A stretch of DNA of 64,000 bases from positions 887,981 through 951,980 of the forward strand of contig ONZQ02000006.1 of assembly GCA_900312665.1 (NCBI GenBank), in the 5' to 3' direction. Source of the DNA: Cephalotrichum gorgonifer. Its lineage: Eukaryota > Ascomycota > Sordariomycetes > Microascales > Microascaceae. The notes under the pieces were generated by a model that was not told where the DNA came from, did no database searches, and worked only from the letters and a program-made list of their open reading frames with translations. Positions 10,611-21,208 of this stretch are shown piece by piece (position 1 is the stretch's first letter; each line of letters starts with the position of its first letter). A program made the translations under genes and the position numbers.

Positions 10611-13152
10611 AAATCCACTAATACGCTACTGTTAGGTATTACTCGTAGTGCATGGCTTAATCCCCTTGTGTATTTTGTACGATATTGCGGGTATGGCATG
10701 TGGGCATTCCGCCTAATATTATGATTTGCCCCAGGGAATCCCTCCCATCCCATTCCCGGGCGGCTCAGGAAGTTGCCTCCGTCGTACCTACGTCGTAGTG
10801 CAAGGGATGGATCCATGGATGATGCACGTTAGTGCATGTGCATGTACTCGTACTTTAGGATTGCCTCTCACAGGCAGGTAAACTAGCTCGGCCTGTCTTT
10901 AGGTGTACTGGTATGGGATATACATCCTCGTACACTACACTACAACCTAATGGGCTAACTGCCTTGGTCGTACTCGTACTCGTAGGACTTCCTCAATTAA
11001 TATACTCGTACGGGTATACAAGTATGGAGCACTGTCGGGAGACTGCTGCCTCCCAACTCCACGGGATTGTGCATGATAATATTACTAATGACGGCCCAGA
11101 TGCCGAGTACGAGTACGAGTACAAGTGCGGCAAACCTTCTACTATTACCGGCAACCTGGTCACCGCGAGGATCTTGTCACCCGCCCTAGACAGTCCTCGA
11201 GACATCACTCTGCGAGGACAATGCATCCGGTGTTTCCTCGGCAAGCACGGACAAAGGTCACTCATTGAGATGATCATCAGCATGAGGGCGACCGTGAGGA
11301 TGCGCCGAGTCTGTCGAGTCGAGCGTCCAATCCATGGAAGCTACCATAACCTGCGCAGGCTTGAGTGGAGCGTATGGGTGGGTCCCAGCACCTTCACAAG
11401 ACTAGACTAATACAACCACTCCTAGCATGAAGTGACCCGGTACAATCTTAGGGACAGGGGGGCAGTGGGGCCCGCTCGAAACGCGTTGGTGGGCATGACG
11501 CCCAAGGGGCCAAGAAGGGGGGGCGCTTCTCGTGGCAAAAGTGGAGGGCCCAACCGCCTTTTGGAACGGCTAATGCTCCGTACGAGTAGGAGTTACGAGT
11601 ACTAGTACGAGTACGCGACTGCTGGCATGGTTGCGTTGCCGAGGCGATAGTCAGAACCTAGGATGTGGGACGAAAATAGAATTGGGAATGGGATTCGGAA
11701 TATTACATGTAGGAATAGGTGAGAAATGGGGATGCATAAGACTGCATGGGAATTGTTGGAGTGGGAACATGATCGTATGCGCACAGTACCAGCGGAGCTG
11801 TGGTTTGGGCAAGCTGGATGCGAGGAGAGAGAGAGTTACGACAGTATAGAAGAGCAGGTGGCGCTAGTGGGCGCCTTCCCAGATGGGGCGGGTGCTTGAG
11901 AGGGAAAGCCTCCAGCATGTATTCCTCGGTGCTTTTCCTCGTAACTTGTATCATATGGGCGAGCTCGTTGGTTCAGCTGCTGCATCTTGGCCAAACGGGC
12001 GAGCAGGGAGGGCCACTTACAAGCTGCTAGCTACCCCAGCGTGTGTCGGGCATCGCCATCGGCGGTTAAGGGGGCATCGTCGTCGCAGACTCGACGCCCC
12101 TCCACGTTGTAGGTACCTGCTCGAAAGGGGATGGAAGGGGGGCCTCGGGCCTTGGGGTCAACGGCCCGGATTTTTCTCAGGCAGACCGGAAGCGCGCTAC
12201 GGGCCAGGTGGTGGATGCTATTCGCAAAACAGGTGTGCGCGGCGGGGAGGGGGGGGCGGGGGGCGGCGAACTACTGGCCGCACGCACGGAAACGGCAGGC
12301 AATCGGTTAGGGAAACGCGCTGGGCCGGAGCCAATTAAGCGTTGGCCGAGAGAGGCTGGGCGTTCGCTCGTCCAAACGTCCCTCCACGGGGAACGAACGA
12401 CAAGCAAACGAACGACGACCGAACTCGGTCCAGTCGGGGAAGGGGAATTATTGCTATCCGGGAGGGCGGGGAGGATAGGGAGAGGGAGGGGGAGCTGAGA
12501 GAAGATGACGAAAGCACGACGTAGCTTTGCAGTGAAGGTAAGGCCAGTCCGTCGTCGGACGCGATTGAACCCCATTCTACCCCAGATGTCTCGCTTTCTT
12601 GCATGCATGTTCGCAGCATGTGTCTCAGTTTTTCGTGGCCCTCGCGAGGTTGGGATGGCTCTGGGTCCCGCCCCTCCTTCCGAAAGGTGAGACAGAAAAC
12701 TGGTCGAAGGTAGCTATTCGTTACTAGCAGCCAAAAAAGAGAATCATACGGTGTGAACTGCGAGCCTTGAACAGGACTCTCAGGGTGACGCCGAATAGTG
12801 ATGCTTGTAGAAAGTTGCGGTGGAGTACCCGCCCAAATGGCCGCCCGCCAAGGGCAACGTCTCATCTCTCAACCACCTCTCGCATCTCACTCAACATGAT
12901 TGTGATCAGCCTGTCTACAGGTATGGCGCTCCAAGTAATAAGACGGGACCCCAATAGTACCCGTGCTGGCAGCGCACTACTGGATGGTAGGTGTCTCGCC
13001 CGTATTGATGAGCGCCCCTAGGGGCGGACTAAGGTGAAATGAAAGGTGGATTGTCCATCTCTTGGGCTAGGCTTGGCATGCGACGGGCGATGGAGTCGGT
13101 GGCGAAGGGCCTACTTGTGTTGGTAGACCCGTAATAAGAATAGGGTGACCAG

Positions 13153-13182
13153 CCTAAGGAGGCCCTAAGGAGGCCCTAAAGG
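13153..13182. repeat. Tandem repeat of an 11-bp CCCTAAGGAGG unit
   Basis: About 2.7 copies of CCCTAAGGAGG, the last degenerate. The unit resembles telomeric CCCTAA, but the array is far too short and mixed to be an internal telomere tract. Confidence 0.75.
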
Positions 13183-16100
13183 ATAGAGCATTTTGTTCCC
13201 CTGTTTCGAGATGGGCTGATACAAGCCCAAGTACTTGTAGCGCTTATGGACTAATACGAGTAGTTCGTATGGGCGAATAACACTTGCGGACTGCCGGGAC
13301 TACCGACGACGCTTCAGTGCCACTTCGAGGAAGGGGGCGCCAAGAAAGCATGGCACGGGCAAGCATAGGCGAGCAAATGCAGGCATCAACATTATTCAAG
13401 TAAGTTATTTATGGGTACTTGAACAAGTTATTCTGGGGAGGAAGGGGCGACGGGGGGGGATGGAGCTGACAGAGGCCTTCTAGAAGCCCGCACGTGTGTC
13501 CGGAGCTAGGGAAGGAACAACCCCCGGTCAATCATTCAGTCAGTCACGTCACCTGCACAGGGTAAGCAGCAGACGCGGCTCAAGGGAAAGGATCCGGCCG
13601 GAAAGAGCGATAGACCGAAAGCTCTCGAGACGCGCCTGCCGTCTTCTCGCATCCCCGAGATCTCCGAGTCGACGCCTTCAGGTCCCAAGTTTGGCTGGTC
13701 GTCCCGAAGTCTTAGCTCAGCCACGGCAAGTCGGACATAGCTCGGAGGAAAAACGGCCACTCTAGCCACTCCGGAGGAAGGGACACCCACGCCCACGCCG
13801 GGTAATAGCCATGTGATCAATTGTCTCTGTTCCCCTTCCCAAGCTCCCGAGTTGAGTGAGTCTCGGAGACGCCGTAGCCGCCTACGAGTACGTAGACCGG
13901 GAACCCGGAGAGGAGGCATCCTGAACCGCTTTGTACTTCGTCGGCCCTTTTGCCACATGGGACCACCACCCTCCCCGCCGATGCCATATTACTCGTCCTG
14001 GAATTAAGAGTTAAGTACGTACCTTCGAGCGACCATCGTCCCTCTGATGTTGCATTTCACTGACGTCGCATTTCCAGTCGCATTTCCCGGCCGCCGCATC
14101 TCTCACCTCGCTCACCGCCTTTGTCCTGACCTTTGCGTACTACTTCGCATATTTGCCCAAGTAGAGACGACGGGCCGCCGGTGACGAAGCTAGTACGTAA
14201 TGAATCTGCAAGCGCCAAAGGGAAGCCTTTAATTCCAGGTTAATTCTCCCTCCAACAAGATGTACGAGTACTGTACTCCTGCGAGATGGCGCTACGGGCC
14301 CGCTACGACTTTACCTACGGCTGTACGGATATAAGTACTCGTACTAGTGACGTGTAAGGTACCCCCCTCTTTGTCTCGGGCTCGTGCGACTGTTACCCCC
14401 AAAACTGTGGTTTCCCGCTGTCATCAAACCCGCCAGTTCGGGAATTGGAGCCAGTTCGGGTGGGTGGATGCTCTCACTCCGGCGAAGAGGACAGTAGGGG
14501 CCCTCCTTGCAGGTAAATACTTTGTACTCATACCTTGAGTATGTGCTCCACCGCCAGTACCACAATCATCATGAAGTTTGAATTTCAAGCATCTAACTGC
14601 GATATTCGACATTCGAACGACGCCCTCCGCTGTCAGGGCCTCGCCTAATAGCCATCCACTTGCCATTTTAAGGGTCAAGTGCTGTCATGGGGATATCTTC
14701 CAAGTCAGAGACCCGAACGGCATGTAAGGGCAGCGTTCACTTTAGATGCTGAGCACCACCAGCGAGGGTGACAACCTGTCATTTCATCTCGAATCGGCCG
14801 CGTTCAAGGTAGTACTCGAACTTTTGACTTTTGACCATTCTTCATGCAGCGAAGAGTGCCTAGTCTCCTCTTGGCGCGAGGTATTCTCACGCCGGGATCC
14901 CATGGGCTACGGTTTCTGATGGACGACTATTACCTACCTCGGCCGCCAAGCTTTTTTCTCTCTCTTGAGTGGCATATTAGCTGTCCGCGATATAGTATCA
15001 ATCAAGCCCGTTCCTGCAGAGAAGGTAGAAACAAAGAATCACAGACACGCGACATATTACGGTTCAAAGCTCGGCCAAATTGGGGTTACCTTACCCGATG
15101 TCACTCGCTCACTTACTCGGGCACTCACTCCCCACCCCCACGACTCCTCGTTCTTGGAATAATTACTTATTGGTACGAGTACTCATAGATCCGAAAGACG
15201 GGACGGGATACAAATCTCCTGAATCTGAATAGGACTCTGCTCATACTCGTACTAGAAGCTATTCCTTAGTCTCGAACTTTCATCGTACAAGTACAAGTAC
15301 AGATACCCGAGTACCCTATTACCCGCACAGACCAAGTCCCAAGACAAAGGGCTCGTTGACATTGACATGATGGATGGGCTATTACTACGTAAATAATTAC
15401 CTCAACCCTCTCGACCCGTTTCCGTTCGACTGAACCGGGAGTGCGGGTGAGTGGATGTGATTGTGATGGGGATATCATTTGCCGGTTCCCACCAAACCCT
15501 TTTTCTCCATTCTTTTTTTTTCTCCAGAACCTCTTTCCCACGGATAATTATTTCGTTGGCTGGTCGAAAATTGGGGGCGGGATAGAGCGCCGGGATTTGC
15601 CCACTTACACGCTTTCCCTACAACTCTGTGTTGGCACCCTGAGTCCGGCGGGGTGGCCAGGACGGCAGGTGTTGTACTCGTAACTCAACTCGCTCTTGTA
15701 CTCAATGTACTACGCCCCCACATCACATAAATGGGTACTAAATACTCATACGGCGTTCGGTGAGTACGGCTAAACGTTCTACCCGCACTTGAAGGAGTAG
15801 TGGCTCACCGGGCAAAGAGGTGGCCGACCGGACTCTTAGCTGTCGTTTATGCCCAGGCCGTAGTCTATGGTAGACTACTCGTGGTTTACCTCCATATTCC
15901 AGAGCTTGGCTGGCCAAGGGGGGCATACTAGTATGGCTCCAGTTCCTGCAACTGCCCCTCCCCCCGTACTATGAACCACATGTGCCGGAGATACAGAGGA
16001 CCACATCTCGTGCCAGGTTCCCTCCACCTTGACTTGGGGAGCTCAAGGACACGCGGCAGCTTCGCCACCCACAAGAATGGGGCGCCCACAAGAATGTGGA

Positions 16101-16744
16101 GAATGGCTTCATCCTCAGTATCCTGCTCTGCGAGGAGCATTCGACGAGGATTCTAGAAGTCACCCCGGTCTCAGATCTCGGAGCAATCATCGCCAGGGGT
16201 AGATATCGCCACTCATGCCCCCCACCCCCCACCACCGCCTCATGGCTTGGCTCCCCCAGATACTGCTGTGCTGTGTAGCCTCACATCGCTCACTAAGACG
16301 GTTCGAGAATCGTCGCGGTCGACAGTGGCAAAGGGAGCTGCTAGCCCGAGCCCCTGATGCAAGAATAGCTGTCTGTCTCGAAGCACGCGAGCTGGAATCA
16401 CCGCCGCAAGAGCTCATTGCCACCTCGGCGAGGGACTAGGAGGGCCTATGGCTTTCGCTCCATGGCCGGATATTGTTGAGACAACAATGCAAGTCTTGGG
16501 CGCATGTATACCGACGACCACTGACATAGAGTGGCATGCAAGTTCAGGTCACACAAGCGGAGAGGACCAATCCTCGGACAGCGTCGAACTGAGAAACTGG
16601 GAATACGCCCGCCAGGCACAACGCGGACCGTGACCGCTTTTCTACGCTGATCCTGGTAGTCTGGGTTGGGTCACGGCCTACCCGCCTGTGGTGGCTAGAC
16701 AGCTGAACCCCCGAGGCCGTATGGGTCTGTTCGTGTACATGGAA

Positions 16745-16768
16745 CGCCGTGCAGAGCGCCGTGCAGAG
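16745..16768. repeat. Perfect 12-bp tandem duplication
   Basis: Two adjacent identical copies of CGCCGTGCAGAG. It is a short local duplication without coding context. Confidence 0.85.
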
Positions 16769-17330
16769 CAACGGGGATACCGTGAGAACCGGACCACGAC
16801 GATCACCCCACCCATACGTGCCCCGTGGCTTTGCCTCTGGTGTAGTCGTCATGATCGTCTCAGACCAAACCAGCCAGTGTGGAAGAGTGGCGACGGTTGG
16901 AGGGCATATCCCTCCCATCCCACGACCTCGGTGTTGCCAGCTTGGGCAGGCAGCTCGGGTCTCCTGACACGGCCACGTCCCATGAATAGGCTCGGAACCA
17001 GGGCCTCGCATATGTAACTTTAAAGGTAGGATATGGGTATATGGATGACTGCAGATGGACACGTGAGTTAGTGGGCTGGCCACAGCAGGGGGGGTAAGAC
17101 AGGGTCGTTGAACGGAGACACAGACGAACAGCTTTGAATGACAGGAAGGGCAAAAGTAAAACATACAACACCAGGGATTCGCTGGTCGTCACCGACCCAA
17201 CTACTAGTCTAGCGCTTCGTGGTTTATGTATAGGGGAGCGGACGGGACCCTCAGTTTTCCACGAGCTATGGTCGTATGTACTATCATCGTGTTGTAGAAT
17301 GGCTTATATCAGAGGCGTGAAGGGGTACTT

Positions 17331-17370
17331 CACTACTACTGCTACGACTACTACGACTAATACTGCTGCT
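17331..17370. repeat. Trinucleotide microsatellite (ACT/CGACT)
   Basis: Imperfect run of ACT triplets with CGACT variants, ending in CTGCTGCTGG. It lies about 120 bp beyond the 3' end of the dynamin pseudogene. Confidence 0.7.
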
Positions 17371-17490
17371 GGGGTGGGATTTTATAACTTCTAGTGCTAT
17401 ATAACTTTTGCTAGTAAACCCCGTTACTATCATTACTGCCAACGGAACCCTCAGGCCCTTCCTCTCTTCTAGCAAGCGGCCCGGTACCCC

Positions 17491-19110
17491 TTACAGAATA
17501 CGCTCCAACGTTTGCAAACCACTCCTCAGCGTCTCTATCTCGTCCTTGATCTTCTATATCTTGTCCTCCTCGGCCTTGCCTTTCCGCATCAATGCCCGAT
17601 CTCGTTAAGGGCCAGCCGGCGGGGCAGGATCTCGGCCAGGTTGCGCAGAAAGTGCCGCTCGATGACCTGCTGCAGCACGTTTTGGATATAGATGTTGCGC
17701 TGGATCTGCATCCCGGGGGATTAGCAAGGGAGGGCTTTAAGGAGGAAAGGGGGATCATACGAGATAGTGCGACCACATGGCGGAGAGGTACGTCTCGCCC
17801 GTGTCGGCTGCGAGCTCGTCCTGCATATGGAGCTCAGCCTGCCGGGCGTAGTTTGCCCTGACTGGTTGATGCCGGTGTAGGCTTTCACGCCGCGGACAAG
17901 ACCGCGGCTCTCGCGGTGGTTGCGGCAGTCTTTGAGGAACCGGTAGTCTGCGTTGATGAGAAAGTCCTCGCGATCCAGCTCGAGCTCCGTCAGCTCGTCC
18001 AGCGCGGCCCTCTTGCACTTGTCCAGCTCGGGCACGACATAAGGCACGACGAGGCGCTCGACGATTGTCCTGGCTTTGCTGAACCCGCTCTTGCCCATCG
18101 ACCGGGCCTTGTGCCGGAAGGCCTCGGGCGTCACGTCGTGGAAGTACAGCTTGCAACAGAGGTAGATCTGCTCGATGTGGTCCTTGGTGATGGCTTCCCA
18201 GCCCTTGGACATCCGCCAGAAGAGCTGGCTGATGCGCTCGGGGCTGAAGAAGCCCGGGAGCTCCGTGCCACGGCTCTGCTTGAGCATATCGGTCACCTCG
18301 GCGACTTCAGCCTCCAGACTGTCATGTGTCTTCTTCTCCGTCCGGACAGGCGGCGGATTGGGCTTGTGCACGGACACGAGGTCGCTGTCCGGGCCAGCGG
18401 GCTCTGGTCGGATGCGCGTGTTCCAGGCGCGACCGTCGGCGATGAGTTTGTCGCGAAAGGCCTCGCTTTGATCGACCACGCGGGAGCGCAGGTGCAAGTC
18501 GTCCTTGGGGGCAAGGTCATTGATGTTGCTCACGTACTTGCCGCGGGAATGGACGCGGGCGTCGTTGTACAGCCGGTTCATGGCCGCGTCCCACATGCTC
18601 TGCAGCCTGCCCTCCTGCATTTCGTCGCCCCCCAGCGCGGCGAGCTGCTCCTCGAGAGGCCCGAGCCGGTCGCGGAGCATGCTGTAGAGGCGCGGGAGCT
18701 CCCGCTTTGCTTTGTTGAATAACCGCTCGCGGAGGCGCTCACGGAGCTTCTCGATGCCCCGGCTACCGCTATCGACCTGCTTCCACCACGGATGGCCGTT
18801 CAGGAAGCGCTCCTCTAGGTCGTCGCGCTGGTCCTGCGACAGGCTTTGCTCCTCGGGCTCGGACGAGCGGTTCCGGACGACGTGCCATTCGTATTTGAAC
18901 CGGAAGCTCTTGTCCTCGTGCTGCATGACAGAGACGAGGTTCCGCGCCTTGGCCGCCTCGGCCACGTCGGGCCGCGTGATGACGCCCAGAGTGTGCTCAC
19001 CCGACGGGCCGTGCTCCTTGCACAGCTTCAGGATCGGCTGGTTACTGAGGATGAAGGATTTGTTTCATGGCCATGTAACGCTTGACCATGTCCTCAGCCA
19101 GCTGAAGACA
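17491..19110 (-). pseudogene. Dynamin/Mx-like GTPase, 5'-truncated and frameshifted
   Basis: The longest open part (about 18990-17870) encodes the end of a dynamin GTPase domain, with the G4-like motif TLGVITRPD and then the W-H-V-V-R-N segment typical of dynamins. The long helical middle region follows, and then GED-like pieces: TGETYLSAMWSHYLV in one frame and, after a well-formed intron (about 17765-17710), QNVLQQVIERHFLRNLAEILP in another. Damage is visible in several places. No P-loop or switch region exists upstream; a short deletion/frameshift follows LAEDMVKRYMAMKQI near 19055; the frame changes near 17870; and near the 3' end another frame change and an in-frame TAG interrupt the final helix. 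Fungal Mx-like dynamins of this layout are common accessory genes. The surviving intron suggests decay of a normal gene and not a processed copy. Assembly error could explain single frameshifts but not the missing N-terminal half. Confidence 0.85.
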
Positions 19111-19716
19111 CGATTGCGTGCCACAGCGACCTTCCCCCCTTTTAAGTCCATGCAATCGTCGCAGCCTGGTCAAGGGTTTCCAACCATCGCGTTAGACGGA
19201 CTAATTCTGCACCGTCGACGGCAGGCGCGACGGAGTCTGATTTGAGAGTGTTCAATCTATATCGGACCAACACCACAAGCCTTACTAACTTCTTCATCGG
19301 CTGGTGGCTGACGAGGAGGAGCTGGCTAAGCCCCTTTTTCAAGATTGCGTGTGGCAGAGCTCTCAGTCTTTACTCACGCAAGTCGACCTGACTGGCCCAG
19401 ATATCTCAAGCCTTGTGGACATACCGCGTAAGCATGGGCATGGGACGCATATCGAGGTACGTATTCAGAGAGAACAGGCATGTCCGTGCAAGTCCATTGT
19501 ACGACCATGGAGCGGCCCGGAGCATACCTGACTTCGGTTGACTTACGGCTTGCCAGTGCACACATAAGGTATGGGGACGCCCAGTCCGCTGATCTCAGTC
19601 CACCGCGACAGATCCCTAGCCTGGGCACACCATCAAACCTGATTCATTTCCCCTACCTACCCAACTACCTATCTCCCTAGACATCAACAGACCCCAGCGC
19701 GGCAGCCCGCTCGACA
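19111..19716. other. Spacer between two head-to-head damaged genes
   Basis: About 600 bp between the broken 5' edge of the dynamin pseudogene and the start of the plus-strand C2H2-type gene. I translated the minus strand looking for the missing dynamin G1-G3 motifs and saw none. It probably holds the promoter of the plus-strand gene. Confidence 0.5.
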
Positions 19717-21208
19717 ATGGATCCCGTATCGATTGCGACGATCGTCGTGACGACCGTCTCTGCCGTCGTCCAAGCTGTCAACTTGGCATCCGAACTCTAC
19801 CGTGACCACAAGCAGAGAAAAGCCAAGAAGGCGTCTACCGCAGACCGGCCCAGCCTGCCGGGTGAATCCGTCCGGCTTTCGCTGTTGCTGAACACCCTCA
19901 TGTCGCAACTGGGCAGAGACTTTGGGCGCCGTCTGGATAGTATGATACCTAGTCACTACTTGTGTCCAGAATTCCCTTTTCTCAACCCCGAACTGACCCA
20001 GTATTGCCCCATGCCACAGACACAGTGAAAGCCCAAGTCTTGGGTCTCCAGCCCCAGCTCAAGAGCGTCCTCACGGATCTCAAGGGGCTCCAAGCCAATA
20101 CGGAGTCGGAACGGGAGTCTGGAGGCCTTGAGAAATACCGAAAAGCGCTCGATCAGGCAAACTGGCTGAAAGGCGAGGTCGAGGGCGCGCTAAACTATTT
20201 CATCCAGTGCACCGGCAGCAACCCCGTCGAGACGCTCCAGGGGCCCTCGCACTCGCCCCTGTCAGACCGGCCTGCACCCTTCTGCGACGGGGCCGTCCTC
20301 TGCCAGTCCGGCCAAGCAGATGCGCGCAAGCTCGCCATCCGGGGAGCCAATGCTCAGGACTCGCCGCCGCGGCAGCAGTGGGGGTTCATCTGCCGATACT
20401 GCTACCTCGAGTTGCCGACTACGACGCCGTACGCTTATCCAGTACTGGAAAGCCCGTTGTGTACTCGGACCTGCTCGCGGCGAGCCACATCAGGGCGTGT
20501 GTCTCGTTCGACGACCACCGGGCGTACTACAAATGCCTCGCCTGCTACGAGAGCCACAAGCACTGCCAGTTTGCGACTGCCCACGCTTTCGAGCAGCACA
20601 TGCAGTCCCACCCCGGCTTCAGCTTCATCAAGAAAGGCGGAAGTGTGCACCGCGACTGAGAACAACATTAAACTGTACGTTCTAGATGTAGAGCCGGAGC
20701 CGGAGCCGGAGCCCCTCCCTGCGGCCGTCTCCGAGGAGACATTGGACAAGGCTGAGGATGACGCGGATACCAACGGAGGCGGGTCTCTTGTCAGCCCGCT
20801 CAGCAGCCCCTACATCGCTCCCCGTCAGGTTTCGGGGGGCAGCAGGACCCCGAGCCCGGCCCGGTCTGTGTTCCTCTAGTCGAAGTCGAAGTCTCAGTGC
20901 CGCTTGTTGAGTCCCCAGCCCCTGTTGAAGCACCAACCACAACTCCAGGCCCCGGCTTCATCTCAGGCCGAGCTCATGGTCCCACTCCACCACCGAAAGT
21001 CCCCTTCGATAGCAACCCCTATCCACCCCTGGCCGAGTTACCAGTTGATAACACGTCGCCCACCGACACAGGCGTGCACGACTCCTATCCCTTCGAGTCG
21101 GCGCGCACAACCATGTACACCCTGGATTCGCTGGCACCTCAACAAGGACATGCTGAACTAGAGGGCGGCAACGAGATGCTAGGATCCTACCAGTTTGGAG
21201 GCTCCTAG
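19717..21208 (+). pseudogene. Helical N-terminal plus C2H2-finger protein, frameshifted
   Basis: Exon 19717-19939 starts MDPVSIATIVVTTVSAV, like the helical N-terminal domain of many fungal STAND/NLR-type and related proteins. A GT-AG intron (19940-20019) leads to a helical region with VLGLQPQLKSVLTDLKGLQ. The pair GFICRYCYLELP and DYDAV lies in different frames, which a single missing base near 20416 explains. A C2H2-type finger then follows (CLACYESHKHCQF and HAFEQHMQSH). A short intron ending ATTCTAG-like near 20685 joins to an Glu-Pro repeat coded by four GAGCCG units (20691-20714). A second one-base shift in a G run near 20838 separates this from the Pro-rich tail, which ends at a TAG-TAG pair at 21206. 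The same frame continues to read sensibly beyond the stops, hinting at lost downstream coding. It may be a pseudogene, or a live gene with two sequence errors. No function is assigned. Confidence 0.6.

Larger units (their letters stand above)
10153..15682. repeat. Cluster of dispersed octamer TACGAGTA / TACTCGTA
   Basis: I counted 21 exact copies on either strand. Examples are 10153-10160, 10294-10301, 10525-10532, 10971-10984 (two overlapping), 11108-11121 (two overlapping), 11581-11613 (three), 13883-13890, 14263-14270, 15174-15181 and 15675-15682. Many extend to GTACGAGTAC. Fewer than one copy would be expected by chance in 5.5 kb. Six further copies lie elsewhere (22836, 32778, 37029, 38153, 52853, 53309), one of them inside TOA1 coding sequence. 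Spacing is irregular, so this is a dispersed motif, not a satellite array. Confidence 0.8.
9523..17490. other. 8-kb gene desert rich in TACGAGTA octamers
   Basis: No open frame here shows domain content, consistent coding bias or a convincing spliced model. The first 600 nt are upstream sequence of SFP1. 10.1-15.7 kb carries 21 exact copies of TACGAGTA or its complement, plus variants such as TACAAGTA. Several small tandem repeats are present (10576-10610, 13153-13182, 16745-16768, 17331-17370). I looked by eye for tRNA A/B boxes and 5S rRNA and found none convincing. Confidence 0.6.

Noticed and set aside
13700..13760. tRNA A-box-like TTAGCTCAGCCACGG
   Set aside because: No B-box (GGTTCGANNCC) follows at the right distance and no cloverleaf can be drawn.
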